Below, piece after piece: positions 14,340 through 21,755 of a stretch of DNA of 23,063 nucleotides (its first letter is position 1; each line of letters starts with the position of its first letter). The stretch is from VAZQ01 sp046733355 (lineage in GTDB: Bacteria > Pseudomonadota > Alphaproteobacteria > Rhizobiales > Xanthobacteraceae). The position numbers and the translations under genes were made by a program. Below the pieces are notes generated by a model. It did not search any database, had not been told where the DNA came from, and saw only the letters and a program-made list of their open reading frames with translations. The DNA is taken from the NCBI GenBank assembly GCA_046733355.1, contig JBKPOZ010000037.1, positions 1-23,063 of the forward strand. The letters run 5' to 3'.

Positions 14340-15284
14340 ATGAGCTGGCAACCGGCACAAGACCCAATGCCCGGAGACGCTCTCGCCTGCGATGCGATCG
14401 CGACAGTGATTGTGCCGCGGGCGCGTGATCTCGGCGGCTTCGAAGTGCGGCGCGCCCTGCCGTCGAAAGACCGTCAGATGGTTGGACCATTCATTTTCTT
14501 CGACCAGATGGGGCCGGCCGAATTCCTGCTTGGTGCAGGACTGGACGTGCGGCCGCATCCGCACATCGGTCTCTCCACGCTCACCTATCTTTTCGACGGC
14601 GAAATCATGCACCGGGACTCGCTCGGCACGGTGATGCCGATTCGGCCGGGCGAGCTCAATTGGATGACCGCCGGACGTGGCATCACCCATTCGGAACGAA
14701 CCCCGCCGGAGTTGCGCCAGACTGCCGGCACCAGACTGTTCGGAATTCAGAGCTGGGTTGCGCTGTCGAGAAACGACGAGGAAAGGGTGCCCGATTTTTC
14801 GCACTATGCGGCCGCCGAAATCCCTGTGCTCAAGGGCGACGGAAAGACCGTGCGCGTTATTGCTGGCTCAATTCTCGGTAAGTCGTCGCCGGTGAAGACT
14901 TCGAGCCCGATGTTTTATGCGGATGTGACACTCTCGGGCGGAGCGGCCGTCCCCCTCGATCCAGACTATGAGGAGCGAGGTATCTACACGGTTTCCGGCG
15001 AGCTCGATATTGCGGGCGATGTGTTCGGGCCGGCACAGCTCCTCGTGTTTCGACCGGGCGATCGGATCACCATCAAAGGCCGGAGCGACGCGCGTTTTCT
15101 CATCCTGGGCGGCGAACCGATGGATGGCCCGCGGTTCATCTGGTGGAATTTCGTCTCCTCGCGCAGGGACCGCATCGAGCAGGCCAAGGCAGACTGGCGA
15201 CTTGCCCGGTTTAACAGCGTGCCGGGCGACTCCGAGTTCATTCCGCTGCCGCAACCCGAGCCGAACGTCGCCAATTATCCCTGA
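14340..15284 (+). CDS. pirin family protein (cupin)
   Basis: A 314-residue bicupin of the pirin family, metal-binding proteins whose known members include quercetin dioxygenases and transcription cofactors. The N-terminal cupin has the expected ligands His73 and His75 (RPHPHIGL), His117 and Glu119 (GITHSERTP). A second cupin domain fills the C-terminal half. The start at ATG 14340 has GGAG about 7 bases upstream; the open frame reaching back to 14250 is not protein-like. It follows the patatin gene by 86 bases and is 7 bases from the putative TTG start of the copper ATPase. The reaction is not predictable. Confidence 0.92.
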   Translation: MSWQPAQDPMPGDALACDAIATVIVPRARDLGGFEVRRALPSKDRQMVGPFIFFDQMGPAEFLLGAGLDVRPHPHIGLSTLTYLFDGEIMHRDSLGTVMPIRPGELNWMTAGRGITHSERTPPELRQTAGTRLFGIQSWVALSRNDEERVPDFSHYAAAEIPVLKGDGKTVRVIAGSILGKSSPVKTSSPMFYADVTLSGGAAVPLDPDYEERGIYTVSGELDIAGDVFGPAQLLVFRPGDRITIKGRSDARFLILGGEPMDGPRFIWWNFVSSRRDRIEQAKADWRLARFNSVPGDSEFIPLPQPEPNVANYP

Positions 15285-15291
15285 GCCAAGC

Positions 15292-17601
15292 TTGCTGCAC
15301 TCTTCGTCAATAAAGGGAGAGGCGCGCGATCCCGTGTGCGGCATGACGGTCGATGCGCACACAACGCCTTACCGGCACGAGCACCGAGGCGAAACCTATT
15401 ACTTCTGCTCGCGCGGATGTCTCGCGAAGTTCGCCCAGGGGCCGGAAAGGTATCTCGAGCCTGCGCCGAAACCCGCGGAGCCGGTAACCGAGGCCACCGT
15501 CTACACCTGCCCGATGCACCCCGAGATCAGGCAAGCGGGCCCCGGCGCTTGCCCCATTTGCGGCATGGCGCTCGAGCCGCTCGTCGCATCGGCAGCAGCA
15601 GCGCCCAATCCCGAGCTTGCCGACATGCGGCGGCGCTTTTGGGTGGCCGTCGTGCTCGCAGTCCCGGTCGCGGTGCTGGATATGGGCGGCCATATGATCG
15701 CGCCGAGTCAGCATCTGAGCCAGACCTTATTGAACTGGGTGCAGCTGATCCTGGCGACACCCGTCGTGCTGTGGGCAGGCTGGCCTTTTTTTCAGCGCGC
15801 CGGGAATTCCCTTCGCACGCGCAATCTGAACATGTTCACGCTTATCGCCATGGGTACCGGCACCGCCTGGCTCTACAGCGTGATCGCTACGCTCGCTCCG
15901 GGAATGTTTCCTGCCGCAGTTCGCAGTGGCGGCGTTGTCGCGGTCTATTTTGAGGCCGCGGCGGTCATTACCGCGCTCGTGCTTCTTGGCCAGATGCTCG
16001 AGCTGCGTGCGCGCGAAAGCACGAGCGGTGCGATCCGCGCCCTGCTCGATCTCGCGCCAAAAACGGCGCGCCGCATCCTCGTTGACGACCGCGAGGAGGA
16101 GGTGCCGCTCGATCGCGTTCGCGTATCAGACCGACTGCGCCTGCGCCCCGGGGAAAAGGTGCCGGTTGACGGGGTCGTGCTGGAGGGGCGCAGTGCAGTG
16201 GACGAATCGATGCTTACCGGCGAGGCCATTCCGGTCACCAAAGAGGCGGGCGCGAGCGTAATGGGGGGGACCATCAACCAATCGGGGTCGCTCATCATCG
16301 AAGCCCGCAAGGTAGGCGGCGAAACCATGCTGGCGCAGATCGTCCAGCTCGTCGCGCAGGCGCAGCGGAGCCGCGCTCCCATCCAGCGCCTTGCCGACCG
16401 GGTTTCGGGTTGGTTCGTGCCGGCTGTGATCGTCGTAGCGTTCCTGGCATTTGGCGCCTGGTCGATCTGGGGACCCGAGCCGCGTTTCTCCTTCGGCTTC
16501 ATCGCAGCGGTGGCGGTGCTGATCATCGCCTGCCCATGTGCGCTTGGGCTTGCCACGCCGATGTCGGTCATGGTGGGCGTGGGTCGGGGTGCCCGATCGG
16601 GCGTGCTGATCAAAAATGCCGAAGCGCTCGAGCGCATGGAAAAAGTCGACACGCTCCTCCTCGACAAGACCGGTACTCTGACGGAAGGCAGGCCCGCCGT
16701 GACGGCGATCGTCACGGTTGCAGGTTTTTCGGAAAAAGACGTGCTGCGTTTTGCTGCGACCGTCGAACGCGCCAGTGAGCATCCGATCGCGCTCGCGATC
16801 GTGCGCGCCGCGGAGCAGCGCGGCATTGCGACCACCGCGGTTGCTGATTTCCAGTCGCGAGCAGGATCGGGTGTCGTCGGCACTGTCGAGGGTAGGCGCG
16901 TGGTACTGGGCAACGCGCCCTTCCTGGCAGAGAGTGGCATCGAAGCGGGACTGCTCGACTCTCGCGCCGACGAGCTGCGCCGCGAAGGGGCGACCGCGAT
17001 CTTCATGGCCGTTGATCGCCAAGGCGCTGCGCTGATTGCAATCGCCGATCCGATCAAAGCGTCCACGCCTGGCGCGCTGCGGGAGCTCAAGGCAGCCCAC
17101 ATGCGCGTGGTCGTGGTCACCGGAGACAGCTGGACCACGGCGCAAGCTGTTGCGCGCCGCCTCGGCATGGAGGACGTGGAAGCCGAGGTGCTGCCGCAAG
17201 AAAAAAGCGCAATCGTTCAGCGCTACAGGAAGGAGCGGCGCATCGTGGCGATGGCCGGAGATGGCATCAACGATGCTCCTGCGCTTGCGACCGCGGATGT
17301 CGGCATTGCCATGGGAACGGGGACCGACGTGGCAATGGAAAGCGCTGGCGTGACCCTGCTTAATGGCGATTTGACCGGCATCGTGCGCGCGCGGCGCCTT
17401 TCGCAGGCGGTCATGCGCAACATCCGGCAGAACCTGTTCTTTGCGTTCGTTTATAATGCGGTCGGTGTGCCGATCGCCGCGGGCATCCTCTATCCGACCT
17501 TCGGCATCCTGCTTTCTCCGGTCATGGCCGCTGCGGCCATGGCGCTTTCATCCCTAAGCGTCGTCGCCAACGCGCTCCGGCTGCGTCGCGTGCAGCTGTA
17601 A
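15292..17601 (+). CDS. Cu(I)-type P1B ATPase with YHS and heavy-metal-binding N-domains
   Basis: A heavy-metal P-type ATPase of the P1B-1 (Cu+/Ag+) class that pumps copper out of the cytoplasm. Counting from TTG 15292 (769 residues), a YHS domain (DPVCGM at 13-18, YYFCSRGCLAKF) is followed by the heavy-metal-binding element YTCPMHPEI...CPICGMALEP (71-95). Then come membrane helices, TGE at 309-311, CPC at 414-416 in the metal site, the phosphorylated Asp458 in DKTGT, His497-Pro498, and GDGIND. The last helices carry YN and MALSS, as in copper pumps. There is no classical HMA domain. The start is uncertain: TTG 15292 or CTG 15295 keeps the whole YHS motif, whereas the first GTG (15334) would cut it. 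The frame continues open inside pirin, so an earlier start cannot be fully excluded. No regulator lies nearby. Confidence 0.93.
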   Translation: MLHSSSIKGEARDPVCGMTVDAHTTPYRHEHRGETYYFCSRGCLAKFAQGPERYLEPAPKPAEPVTEATVYTCPMHPEIRQAGPGACPICGMALEPLVASAAAAPNPELADMRRRFWVAVVLAVPVAVLDMGGHMIAPSQHLSQTLLNWVQLILATPVVLWAGWPFFQRAGNSLRTRNLNMFTLIAMGTGTAWLYSVIATLAPGMFPAAVRSGGVVAVYFEAAAVITALVLLGQMLELRARESTSGAIRALLDLAPKTARRILVDDREEEVPLDRVRVSDRLRLRPGEKVPVDGVVLEGRSAVDESMLTGEAIPVTKEAGASVMGGTINQSGSLIIEARKVGGETMLAQIVQLVAQAQRSRAPIQRLADRVSGWFVPAVIVVAFLAFGAWSIWGPEPRFSFGFIAAVAVLIIACPCALGLATPMSVMVGVGRGARSGVLIKNAEALERMEKVDTLLLDKTGTLTEGRPAVTAIVTVAGFSEKDVLRFAATVERASEHPIALAIVRAAEQRGIATTAVADFQSRAGSGVVGTVEGRRVVLGNAPFLAESGIEAGLLDSRADELRREGATAIFMAVDRQGAALIAIADPIKASTPGALRELKAAHMRVVVVTGDSWTTAQAVARRLGMEDVEAEVLPQEKSAIVQRYRKERRIVAMAGDGINDAPALATADVGIAMGTGTDVAMESAGVTLLNGDLTGIVRARRLSQAVMRNIRQNLFFAFVYNAVGVPIAAGILYPTFGILLSPVMAAAAMALSSLSVVANALRLRRVQL

Positions 17602-17602
17602 A

Positions 17603-17631
17603 GCTGCCCTGCGGGCATTAACCGCGGCAGC
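17603..17631 (+). terminator. possible weak terminator hairpin after the copper ATPase
   Basis: GCTGCC at 17603-17608 plus GCGG at 17611-17614 pair with CCGC at 17622-17625 and GGCAGC at 17626-17631, leaving a 2-base bulge and a 7-base loop. It starts 2 bases after the ATPase stop. No T-run follows, so intrinsic termination is only possible. Confidence 0.35.
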
Positions 17632-17698
17632 AGAATCCATCAGCCGAGCCAGGGCGCTTTGTGTATTCTCGCTTCCGGATCGAACGGAGAGGCCTTTC

Positions 17699-17983
17699 AT
17701 GCGACGATGGCGGCGTAAAGTGTCAGGAGCCATGTGCATTGTTGACTTTGACGATGGCAGCGGCGGCCATGGATGCAAGCTGGTGAATTTATCCAATGGA
17801 GGTGCCCGGCTGTCGGGTTTCGTGCACGCAAGCGCCGTGCCCGAGCTCATTGCCCTGTTCATCAGGGAGAGAAAGATACTCAAGCGCAAGTGTCGGGTGG
17901 TGTGGCGCGGCTCGCGCGACCTCGGCGTTCAGTTTCTCACCCCTCCAACGCCGATGAAACTCGGACAGATCGGTGTCCGGTGA
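17699..17983 (+). CDS. PilZ-domain protein
   Basis: A 94-residue single PilZ domain, the fold that binds cyclic di-GMP. The family's ligand motifs are present: Arg2 to Arg6 (RxxxR at the very N-terminus) and Asn30-Ser32-Gly35 in NLSNGGARL (D/NxSxxG). Later beta-strand segments CRVVWRGSRDLGVQFL match the usual end of the domain. ATG 17699 has GGAGAG 7 bases upstream. Length is that of a stand-alone PilZ adaptor, probably cytoplasmic. The RxxxR sits unusually close to the N-terminus, which is still compatible with binding. The partner is unknown. Confidence 0.87.
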   Translation: MRRWRRKVSGAMCIVDFDDGSGGHGCKLVNLSNGGARLSGFVHASAVPELIALFIRERKILKRKCRVVWRGSRDLGVQFLTPPTPMKLGQIGVR

Positions 17984-18086
17984 AGGCGCAGTATCCCTGA
18001 ACTGAAGGTCCGGCCGTCGCAGTCCCCAGAGACGATGGAATTTACATGTGTTAAAGCGACGCGAGTTCCATTATGCCAATACGGTA

Positions 18087-18302
18087 ATGATGGACATGTC
18101 GGACCAATTCAGGGCGCGTGCCGCCGTCCATATCAAGAACGCGCAGGCGACCTCTGATCCGCAGCTACGCGAAATGTTTCTCAAGCTCGCCGGGCATTTC
18201 ACGTGGCTTGCTGCGCGTCGGCCGCTTGCCGGCAAACCCGACCGCGTGCGCGAACTGATGCGTCATGCGCTCGACGCGGCCAAAAGCGGCGCTCAGGAGT
18301 GA
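18087..18302 (+). CDS. small helical hypothetical protein (71 residues)
   Basis: A 71-residue helical protein reading FRARAAVHIKNAQATSDP and then LREMFLKLAGHFTWLAA. The layout of a first helix, a short SDPxxR-type turn and an LKLAxxFxxLA second helix resembles the protein at 9824, so the two may be distant paralogs. No function is known. Several starts are possible: GTG 18048, and ATG at 18087, 18090 or 18096. ATG 18087 is chosen because the residues between 18048 and it look unlike this family, but no good ribosome site settles it. Confidence 0.65.
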   Translation: MMDMSDQFRARAAVHIKNAQATSDPQLREMFLKLAGHFTWLAARRPLAGKPDRVRELMRHALDAAKSGAQE

Positions 18303-18333
18303 AGGGACACCCTGATCACAGCCTATTGCTGCT

Positions 18334-18543
18334 TCACCGGAGCGACGGCTGTTTCGCCATCGGGTTGCGAGCGCAGGCGCCGCCCACCCCGCCAATCGAT
18401 GCTCTGCATTGCTCGAAAGAGTAGAAGCTGCAGTCATTAAGCCCGGTGCTGTAGTGTGCGCACCAGAGGCCGCGTTGCCCGCCCGTGCAACCGCATAATG
18501 GGATCGAGGCAAGAAGCATTGTAAGAAGCACGACTTTGCGCAT
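18334..18543 (-). CDS. DUF3551-like small secreted Cys-rich protein
   Basis: A 69-residue protein with an N-terminal hydrophobic signal (MRKVVLLTMLLASIPLCGC) that may be a lipobox-type or ordinary signal. It is followed by the DUF3551 pattern: WCAHYS, then NDCSFYSFEQC, then GGVGGACARNP. The order of Cys residues fits the family, which is common in Hyphomicrobiales and has no known function. ATG 18543 follows a GGAG at about 6 bases. The open frame upstream to 18768 is non-coding in style and overlaps asnS. A promoter with TATAAT lies 28 bases upstream. It is divergent from asparaginyl-tRNA synthetase. Confidence 0.85.
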   Translation of the reverse strand: MRKVVLLTMLLASIPLCGCTGGQRGLWCAHYSTGLNDCSFYSFEQCRASIGGVGGACARNPMAKQPSLR

Positions 18544-18571
18544 GCCGCACTCCGCGGAGCAAACCCGCGCT

Positions 18572-18600
18572 ATTATACGCCAACCCAGAGGTGATTTCAC
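18572..18600 (-). promoter_or_regulatory. sigma-70 type promoter of the DUF3551-like gene
   Basis: On the reverse strand, GTGAAA (18595-18600) and a perfect TATAAT (18572-18577) are separated by 17 bases. The -10 box is 28 bases before ATG 18543. The -35 matches the consensus at 4 of 6 positions. It lies in the short divergent region shared with asnS. Confidence 0.6.
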
Positions 18601-18624
18601 GCGTGCTGGACAGAGTGTGTTGGC

Positions 18625-20049
18625 GTGAGTCACTCTCGTTCCGTGCACGACAATCATTTCACGGTCCGGGACATCCTCTCCGGCAAGGCGCCGGCGGACG
18701 CGCCCGTCACCGCAAGAGGCTGGGTGCGCACGCGCCGCGATTCCAAAGCGGGCATTTCCTTCGTGCACCTCTCGGATGGATCATCGTTCCATCCGCTGCA
18801 GGTGGTCGCGCCGGGCACGCTCTCCAACTATGCCGACGAGGTACTGAAGCTGACCAGCGGGTGCGCCGTGGAAGCAAGCGGCACCGTCGTACCCTCGCCC
18901 GCGAAGGGGCAGCCCTTCGAGATGCAGGCAAGCGCCATCAAGGTGATCGGCTGGGTCGACGACCCGGATACGTATCCGATCCAGCCGAAACCCCACACCA
19001 TGGAGTTCCTGCGCGAGGTGGCGCATCTGCGTCCACGCACGAATGTGATCGGGGCGGTGACGCGCGTCCGCCACACGCTTGCGCAGGCGATCCATCGGTT
19101 CTTCGATGAGCGCGGCTTCCTCTGGGTCAACACCCCCATCATCACCTCATCGGATGCCGAGGGTGCGGGCGAGCTGTTCCGCGTGTCCACCTTGGATTGG
19201 GCCAATCTGCCGCGAATGCCAAACGGCAGCGTGGACTGGACGCAGGACTTCTTCGGACGCGAAGCCTTCCTGACGGTATCGGGACAGCTCAATGTCGAGG
19301 CGTACTGCCTCGCGCTGACCAGAGTCTACACCTTCGGCCCGACCTTCCGCGCCGAGAACTCGAACACCAGCCGGCATCTTGCCGAGTTCTGGATGATTGA
19401 GCCGGAGATCGCGTTTGCCGCGCTTGCGGAAAACGCCGACTTGGCGGAAGCGCTGCTCAGGTTCACCCTGGGAAAATTGCTCGAAGAACGACAGGAGGAT
19501 CTTCTATTTTTTGACGAGCGCATCGAGAAGGGCCTTATCGCCAAGCTCGAGGGTATCGCTCGCTCGCAATTCGCGCGCATGGATTACGCGGAGGCAATCG
19601 GCGTGCTCGAACGCGCCAAGGAGAACTTCGAATTCCCGGTGCGCTGGGGCGTGGACCTGCAATCGGAGCACGAGCGCTATCTCACCGAGAAGCATGCCCG
19701 CAAACCGGTGATCGTGATGAACTACCCGAAGGACATCAAGGCGTTCTATATGCGACTTAACGATGATCAAAAAACCGTTGCTGCCATGGACGTCCTGGCG
19801 CCCGGTATTGGCGAGATCATCGGCGGCAGTCAGCGCGAGGAGCGGCTCGACGTGCTCGATGCGCGCATGGCCGAGCGTGGTATCGACAAGGAGCACTATG
19901 GCTGGTACCGCGATCTGCGCCGCTATGGCACGGTGCCGCACGCAGGTTTCGGGCTAGGCTTCGAGCGCACGCTTGCCTATGTGACCGGCCTTTCCAATGT
20001 GCGCGATGCCATTCCGTTTCCACGCACGCCCGGTCACGTGCGCTACTAG
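18625..20049 (+). CDS. asnS: asparaginyl-tRNA synthetase
   Basis: Charges tRNA-Asn with asparagine in the cytoplasm. The 474-residue protein has an N-terminal OB-fold anticodon-binding domain (about residues 10-115, including VTARGWVRTRRDSKAGISFVHL), then the class II catalytic core. Motif 2 is TFRAENSNTSRHLAEFWMIEPE at about 240-261, with the Asn-specific ENSNT sequence. Motif 3 is GFGLGFERTLAYVTG near 441-455. Full-length for the family. The start is GTG 18625; no clear Shine-Dalgarno site precedes it. It is divergent from the DUF3551-like gene by 81 bases and convergent with the dehydroquinase-like gene. It is a housekeeping gene and a useful phylogenetic marker for this window. Confidence 0.97.
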   Translation: MSHSRSVHDNHFTVRDILSGKAPADAPVTARGWVRTRRDSKAGISFVHLSDGSSFHPLQVVAPGTLSNYADEVLKLTSGCAVEASGTVVPSPAKGQPFEMQASAIKVIGWVDDPDTYPIQPKPHTMEFLREVAHLRPRTNVIGAVTRVRHTLAQAIHRFFDERGFLWVNTPIITSSDAEGAGELFRVSTLDWANLPRMPNGSVDWTQDFFGREAFLTVSGQLNVEAYCLALTRVYTFGPTFRAENSNTSRHLAEFWMIEPEIAFAALAENADLAEALLRFTLGKLLEERQEDLLFFDERIEKGLIAKLEGIARSQFARMDYAEAIGVLERAKENFEFPVRWGVDLQSEHERYLTEKHARKPVIVMNYPKDIKAFYMRLNDDQKTVAAMDVLAPGIGEIIGGSQREERLDVLDARMAERGIDKEHYGWYRDLRRYGTVPHAGFGLGFERTLAYVTGLSNVRDAIPFPRTPGHVRY

Positions 20050-20080
20050 ACCATCACGCCCGAACAACAGTTCTCTGGTC

Positions 20081-20557
20081 TCAGCGCGGCCCTTGGCGCA
20101 GCGGCGGAGGCAGGCTGTCTGGCAATTTGCCGAGTGCGTGCAGCGCGGCCTGCATCGCTACGATGTAGCCGTAAGGCCCGAGCCCCGAAATGACGGCCTT
20201 CACCACGGACGACAGCCTGGAATCGCGGTGGGTTTCGTCGCGCGCCGCAATGTTTGAAATGTGAACCTCGATGATCGGACCTTCAAAAGTCTTGCACGCA
20301 TCGAGGATCGCAATCGAGGTGAAGGAGAAAGCGGCAGGGTTGATGATGATCGCGTCAGCCTGTCCCCGCGCCGACTGAATAAGATCGACCAGCACACCTT
20401 CGTGGTTGGATTGATGAAATGCCACTTGTGCGCCGGCAATATTTGCAAAATCCTTGCAGCTCGCCTCGATCGCCGCGAGCGTCGTGGTTCCGTAGATGTG
20501 CGGCTCCCGCGTGCCAAGCAGGTTGAGGTTCGGCCCGTTCAGGATCATCAGCCGCAT
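20081..20557 (-). CDS. aroQ: type II 3-dehydroquinate dehydratase (AroQ-like)
   Basis: A 158-residue type II dehydroquinase, which dehydrates 3-dehydroquinate to 3-dehydroshikimate. Seen: LNGPNLNLLGTREPHIYG (residues 6-23) with the catalytic Tyr22 and Arg17, Asn73 in INPAA, His99 in VHISN and Arg111. The canonical stretch NPGAYTHTS reads NPAAFSFTS here, so the substrate-contacting His is Phe79 and the Tyr is Phe77. Similar variants exist among proteobacterial AroQ-annotated proteins as I recall, so this may be a subfamily or a paralog with another substrate. It follows the DUF1330 gene by 27 bases on the same strand. Confidence 0.88.
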   Translation of the reverse strand: MRLMILNGPNLNLLGTREPHIYGTTTLAAIEASCKDFANIAGAQVAFHQSNHEGVLVDLIQSARGQADAIIINPAAFSFTSIAILDACKTFEGPIIEVHISNIAARDETHRDSRLSSVVKAVISGLGPYGYIVAMQAALHALGKLPDSLPPPLRQGPR

Positions 20558-20584
20558 CGTAGTCCTATGGCTTCACCAGGTGAC

Positions 20585-20881
20585 TTACACGCCTTCCAGG
20601 GTAATCAGCATGTCCAGGTCGCTTGTGCATTGCTTACGAAGCGCAATGAGCGGCTGATATTCCGCCGAGCTGTACCAGGCGTTCAGCGAAGCCATATCCG
20701 GAAATTGGATGATCACCACCCGCTCAGGCTTCCAATGACCTCCCTCGGGCATCTTGTGACTTCCACCTTTGGTCAGATAACGGCCGCCGTGTTTGGCGAT
20801 CATCGGGCCGACCTTGGTCCGGTATTCCTCGAATTTCGCCGCATCGGTAACAATGTGCTCGGCGATCAAGTAAGCTGTCAT
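20585..20881 (-). CDS. DUF1330 domain protein
   Basis: A 98-residue protein of the DUF1330 family, a dimeric alpha/beta-barrel-like (ferredoxin-type) fold. Typical features are the start MTAYLIAEHIVTD, the pair KFEEYRTKVGPMIAKHGGRYL, the central strand RVVIIQFPDMASLNAWYSS and EYQPLIALRKQ. No known reaction is assigned to the family. ATG 20881 is preceded by GGGGTG. The open frame reaching back to 21274 overlaps the DUF2270 gene and is not protein-like. It sits between DUF2270 and aroQ-like genes on the minus strand, likely one transcript. Confidence 0.92.
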   Translation of the reverse strand: MTAYLIAEHIVTDAAKFEEYRTKVGPMIAKHGGRYLTKGGSHKMPEGGHWKPERVVIIQFPDMASLNAWYSSAEYQPLIALRKQCTSDLDMLITLEGV

Positions 20882-20934
20882 TGCACCCCCTTGCAGAGCT
20901 TCTTGGCAACTGAAGTGTTCTCGATCTTCCGTCC

Positions 20935-21633
20935 TCACACGTGCACGTCGCCGATGGCAAGCTCGCCTTCGCCCGCGTGGCGGCGAAGCGCGGCATAAAT
21001 GATCCAGCCATAAAAGGCGGCGACCAAGACCAGCACCGCCCAACCCGGCAGCGGGCCGATGGTTGCAGCGCTCTCCCACTCGGAAAGCGAATGGGCAAAG
21101 TGGCCCGGGCCGCCGTCCGGCAACAGCTTCGGCGAGCTGATCTTGAGCAGCCAGGCAACGAGCAGGATCAGGAACATCCAGACATAGTTGCGGCGCAAGC
21201 GCCGCGAGAAAGCGACGCCGCGGCTCATCAGGAACACCGGCCTTCTCAGATCTGCACCCAAGCCGCGCATCCACTCCGCGTTGGCTTCACCCGCGGGCGA
21301 AAAAAGCGGCGCGAAATATTGCCGCTCGAGCAGGCGTACGCGCGCGCGATAAACGTCGAAGAACCGGTACCGGCGCGATTCAATGACCAGCAGCAGCAGC
21401 ACCAGGATCATGGCAAAGAGCAGCATGCCATGATGCGCTGTGGGCGTGGACAGCGAAACGGAAAGCATGGCGCCGGCCACCGTGATCGCCCAGTTGGTGG
21501 TGCGGTCGATGCGGTCGCGCCAGCCCGACATGCGCGCGATCTCCGCGCGATAGTAATGCGCAATGAGGGTGATGTATTCCGAGGACGTTTTGGGGACGCC
21601 TTGCCAAGACGGCGCTTGCAACGGTTCCAACAT
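20935..21633 (-). CDS. DUF2270 integral membrane protein
   Basis: A 232-residue inner-membrane protein of the DUF2270 family. The N-terminal HYYRAEIARMSGWRDRIDRTTNWAITVAG pattern and the IESRRYRFFDVYRARVRLLE stretch are family hallmarks. Four membrane segments are expected near residues 47-62, 69-86, 149-165 and 196-215, with a cytoplasmic-type basic loop (RRLRRNY) before the third. Function is unknown. ATG 21633 is divergent from the formylglycine-generating enzyme gene, with a 122-base intergenic region. The DUF1330 gene follows after 53 bases. Confidence 0.88.
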   Translation of the reverse strand: MLEPLQAPSWQGVPKTSSEYITLIAHYYRAEIARMSGWRDRIDRTTNWAITVAGAMLSVSLSTPTAHHGMLLFAMILVLLLLVIESRRYRFFDVYRARVRLLERQYFAPLFSPAGEANAEWMRGLGADLRRPVFLMSRGVAFSRRLRRNYVWMFLILLVAWLLKISSPKLLPDGGPGHFAHSLSEWESAATIGPLPGWAVLVLVAAFYGWIIYAALRRHAGEGELAIGDVHV

Positions 21634-21755
21634 CGGCCTAGCTCAAGTCTTATGCCCTGGGGGGTGCTGGAGCGGACGCCGCGCCAAGACAGCAGCCCTA
21701 TCTTACACTTCAACATCAGTCGGAGGAGCGAAATTCAGCGCGCAGCGATGGAGCG

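Noticed and set aside
15945..17168. A 407-codon open frame on the minus strand inside the copper ATPase
   Set aside because: Its translation is Ser/Arg/Ala-rich with no domain, while the plus frame has every P-type ATPase motif. It is a shadow of a high-GC gene.
20048..20081. Short inverted repeat AGACCA/TGGTCT after asnS as a terminator
   Set aside because: The stem is only 6 bases with a 22-base loop and no T-run, so it is not convincing.
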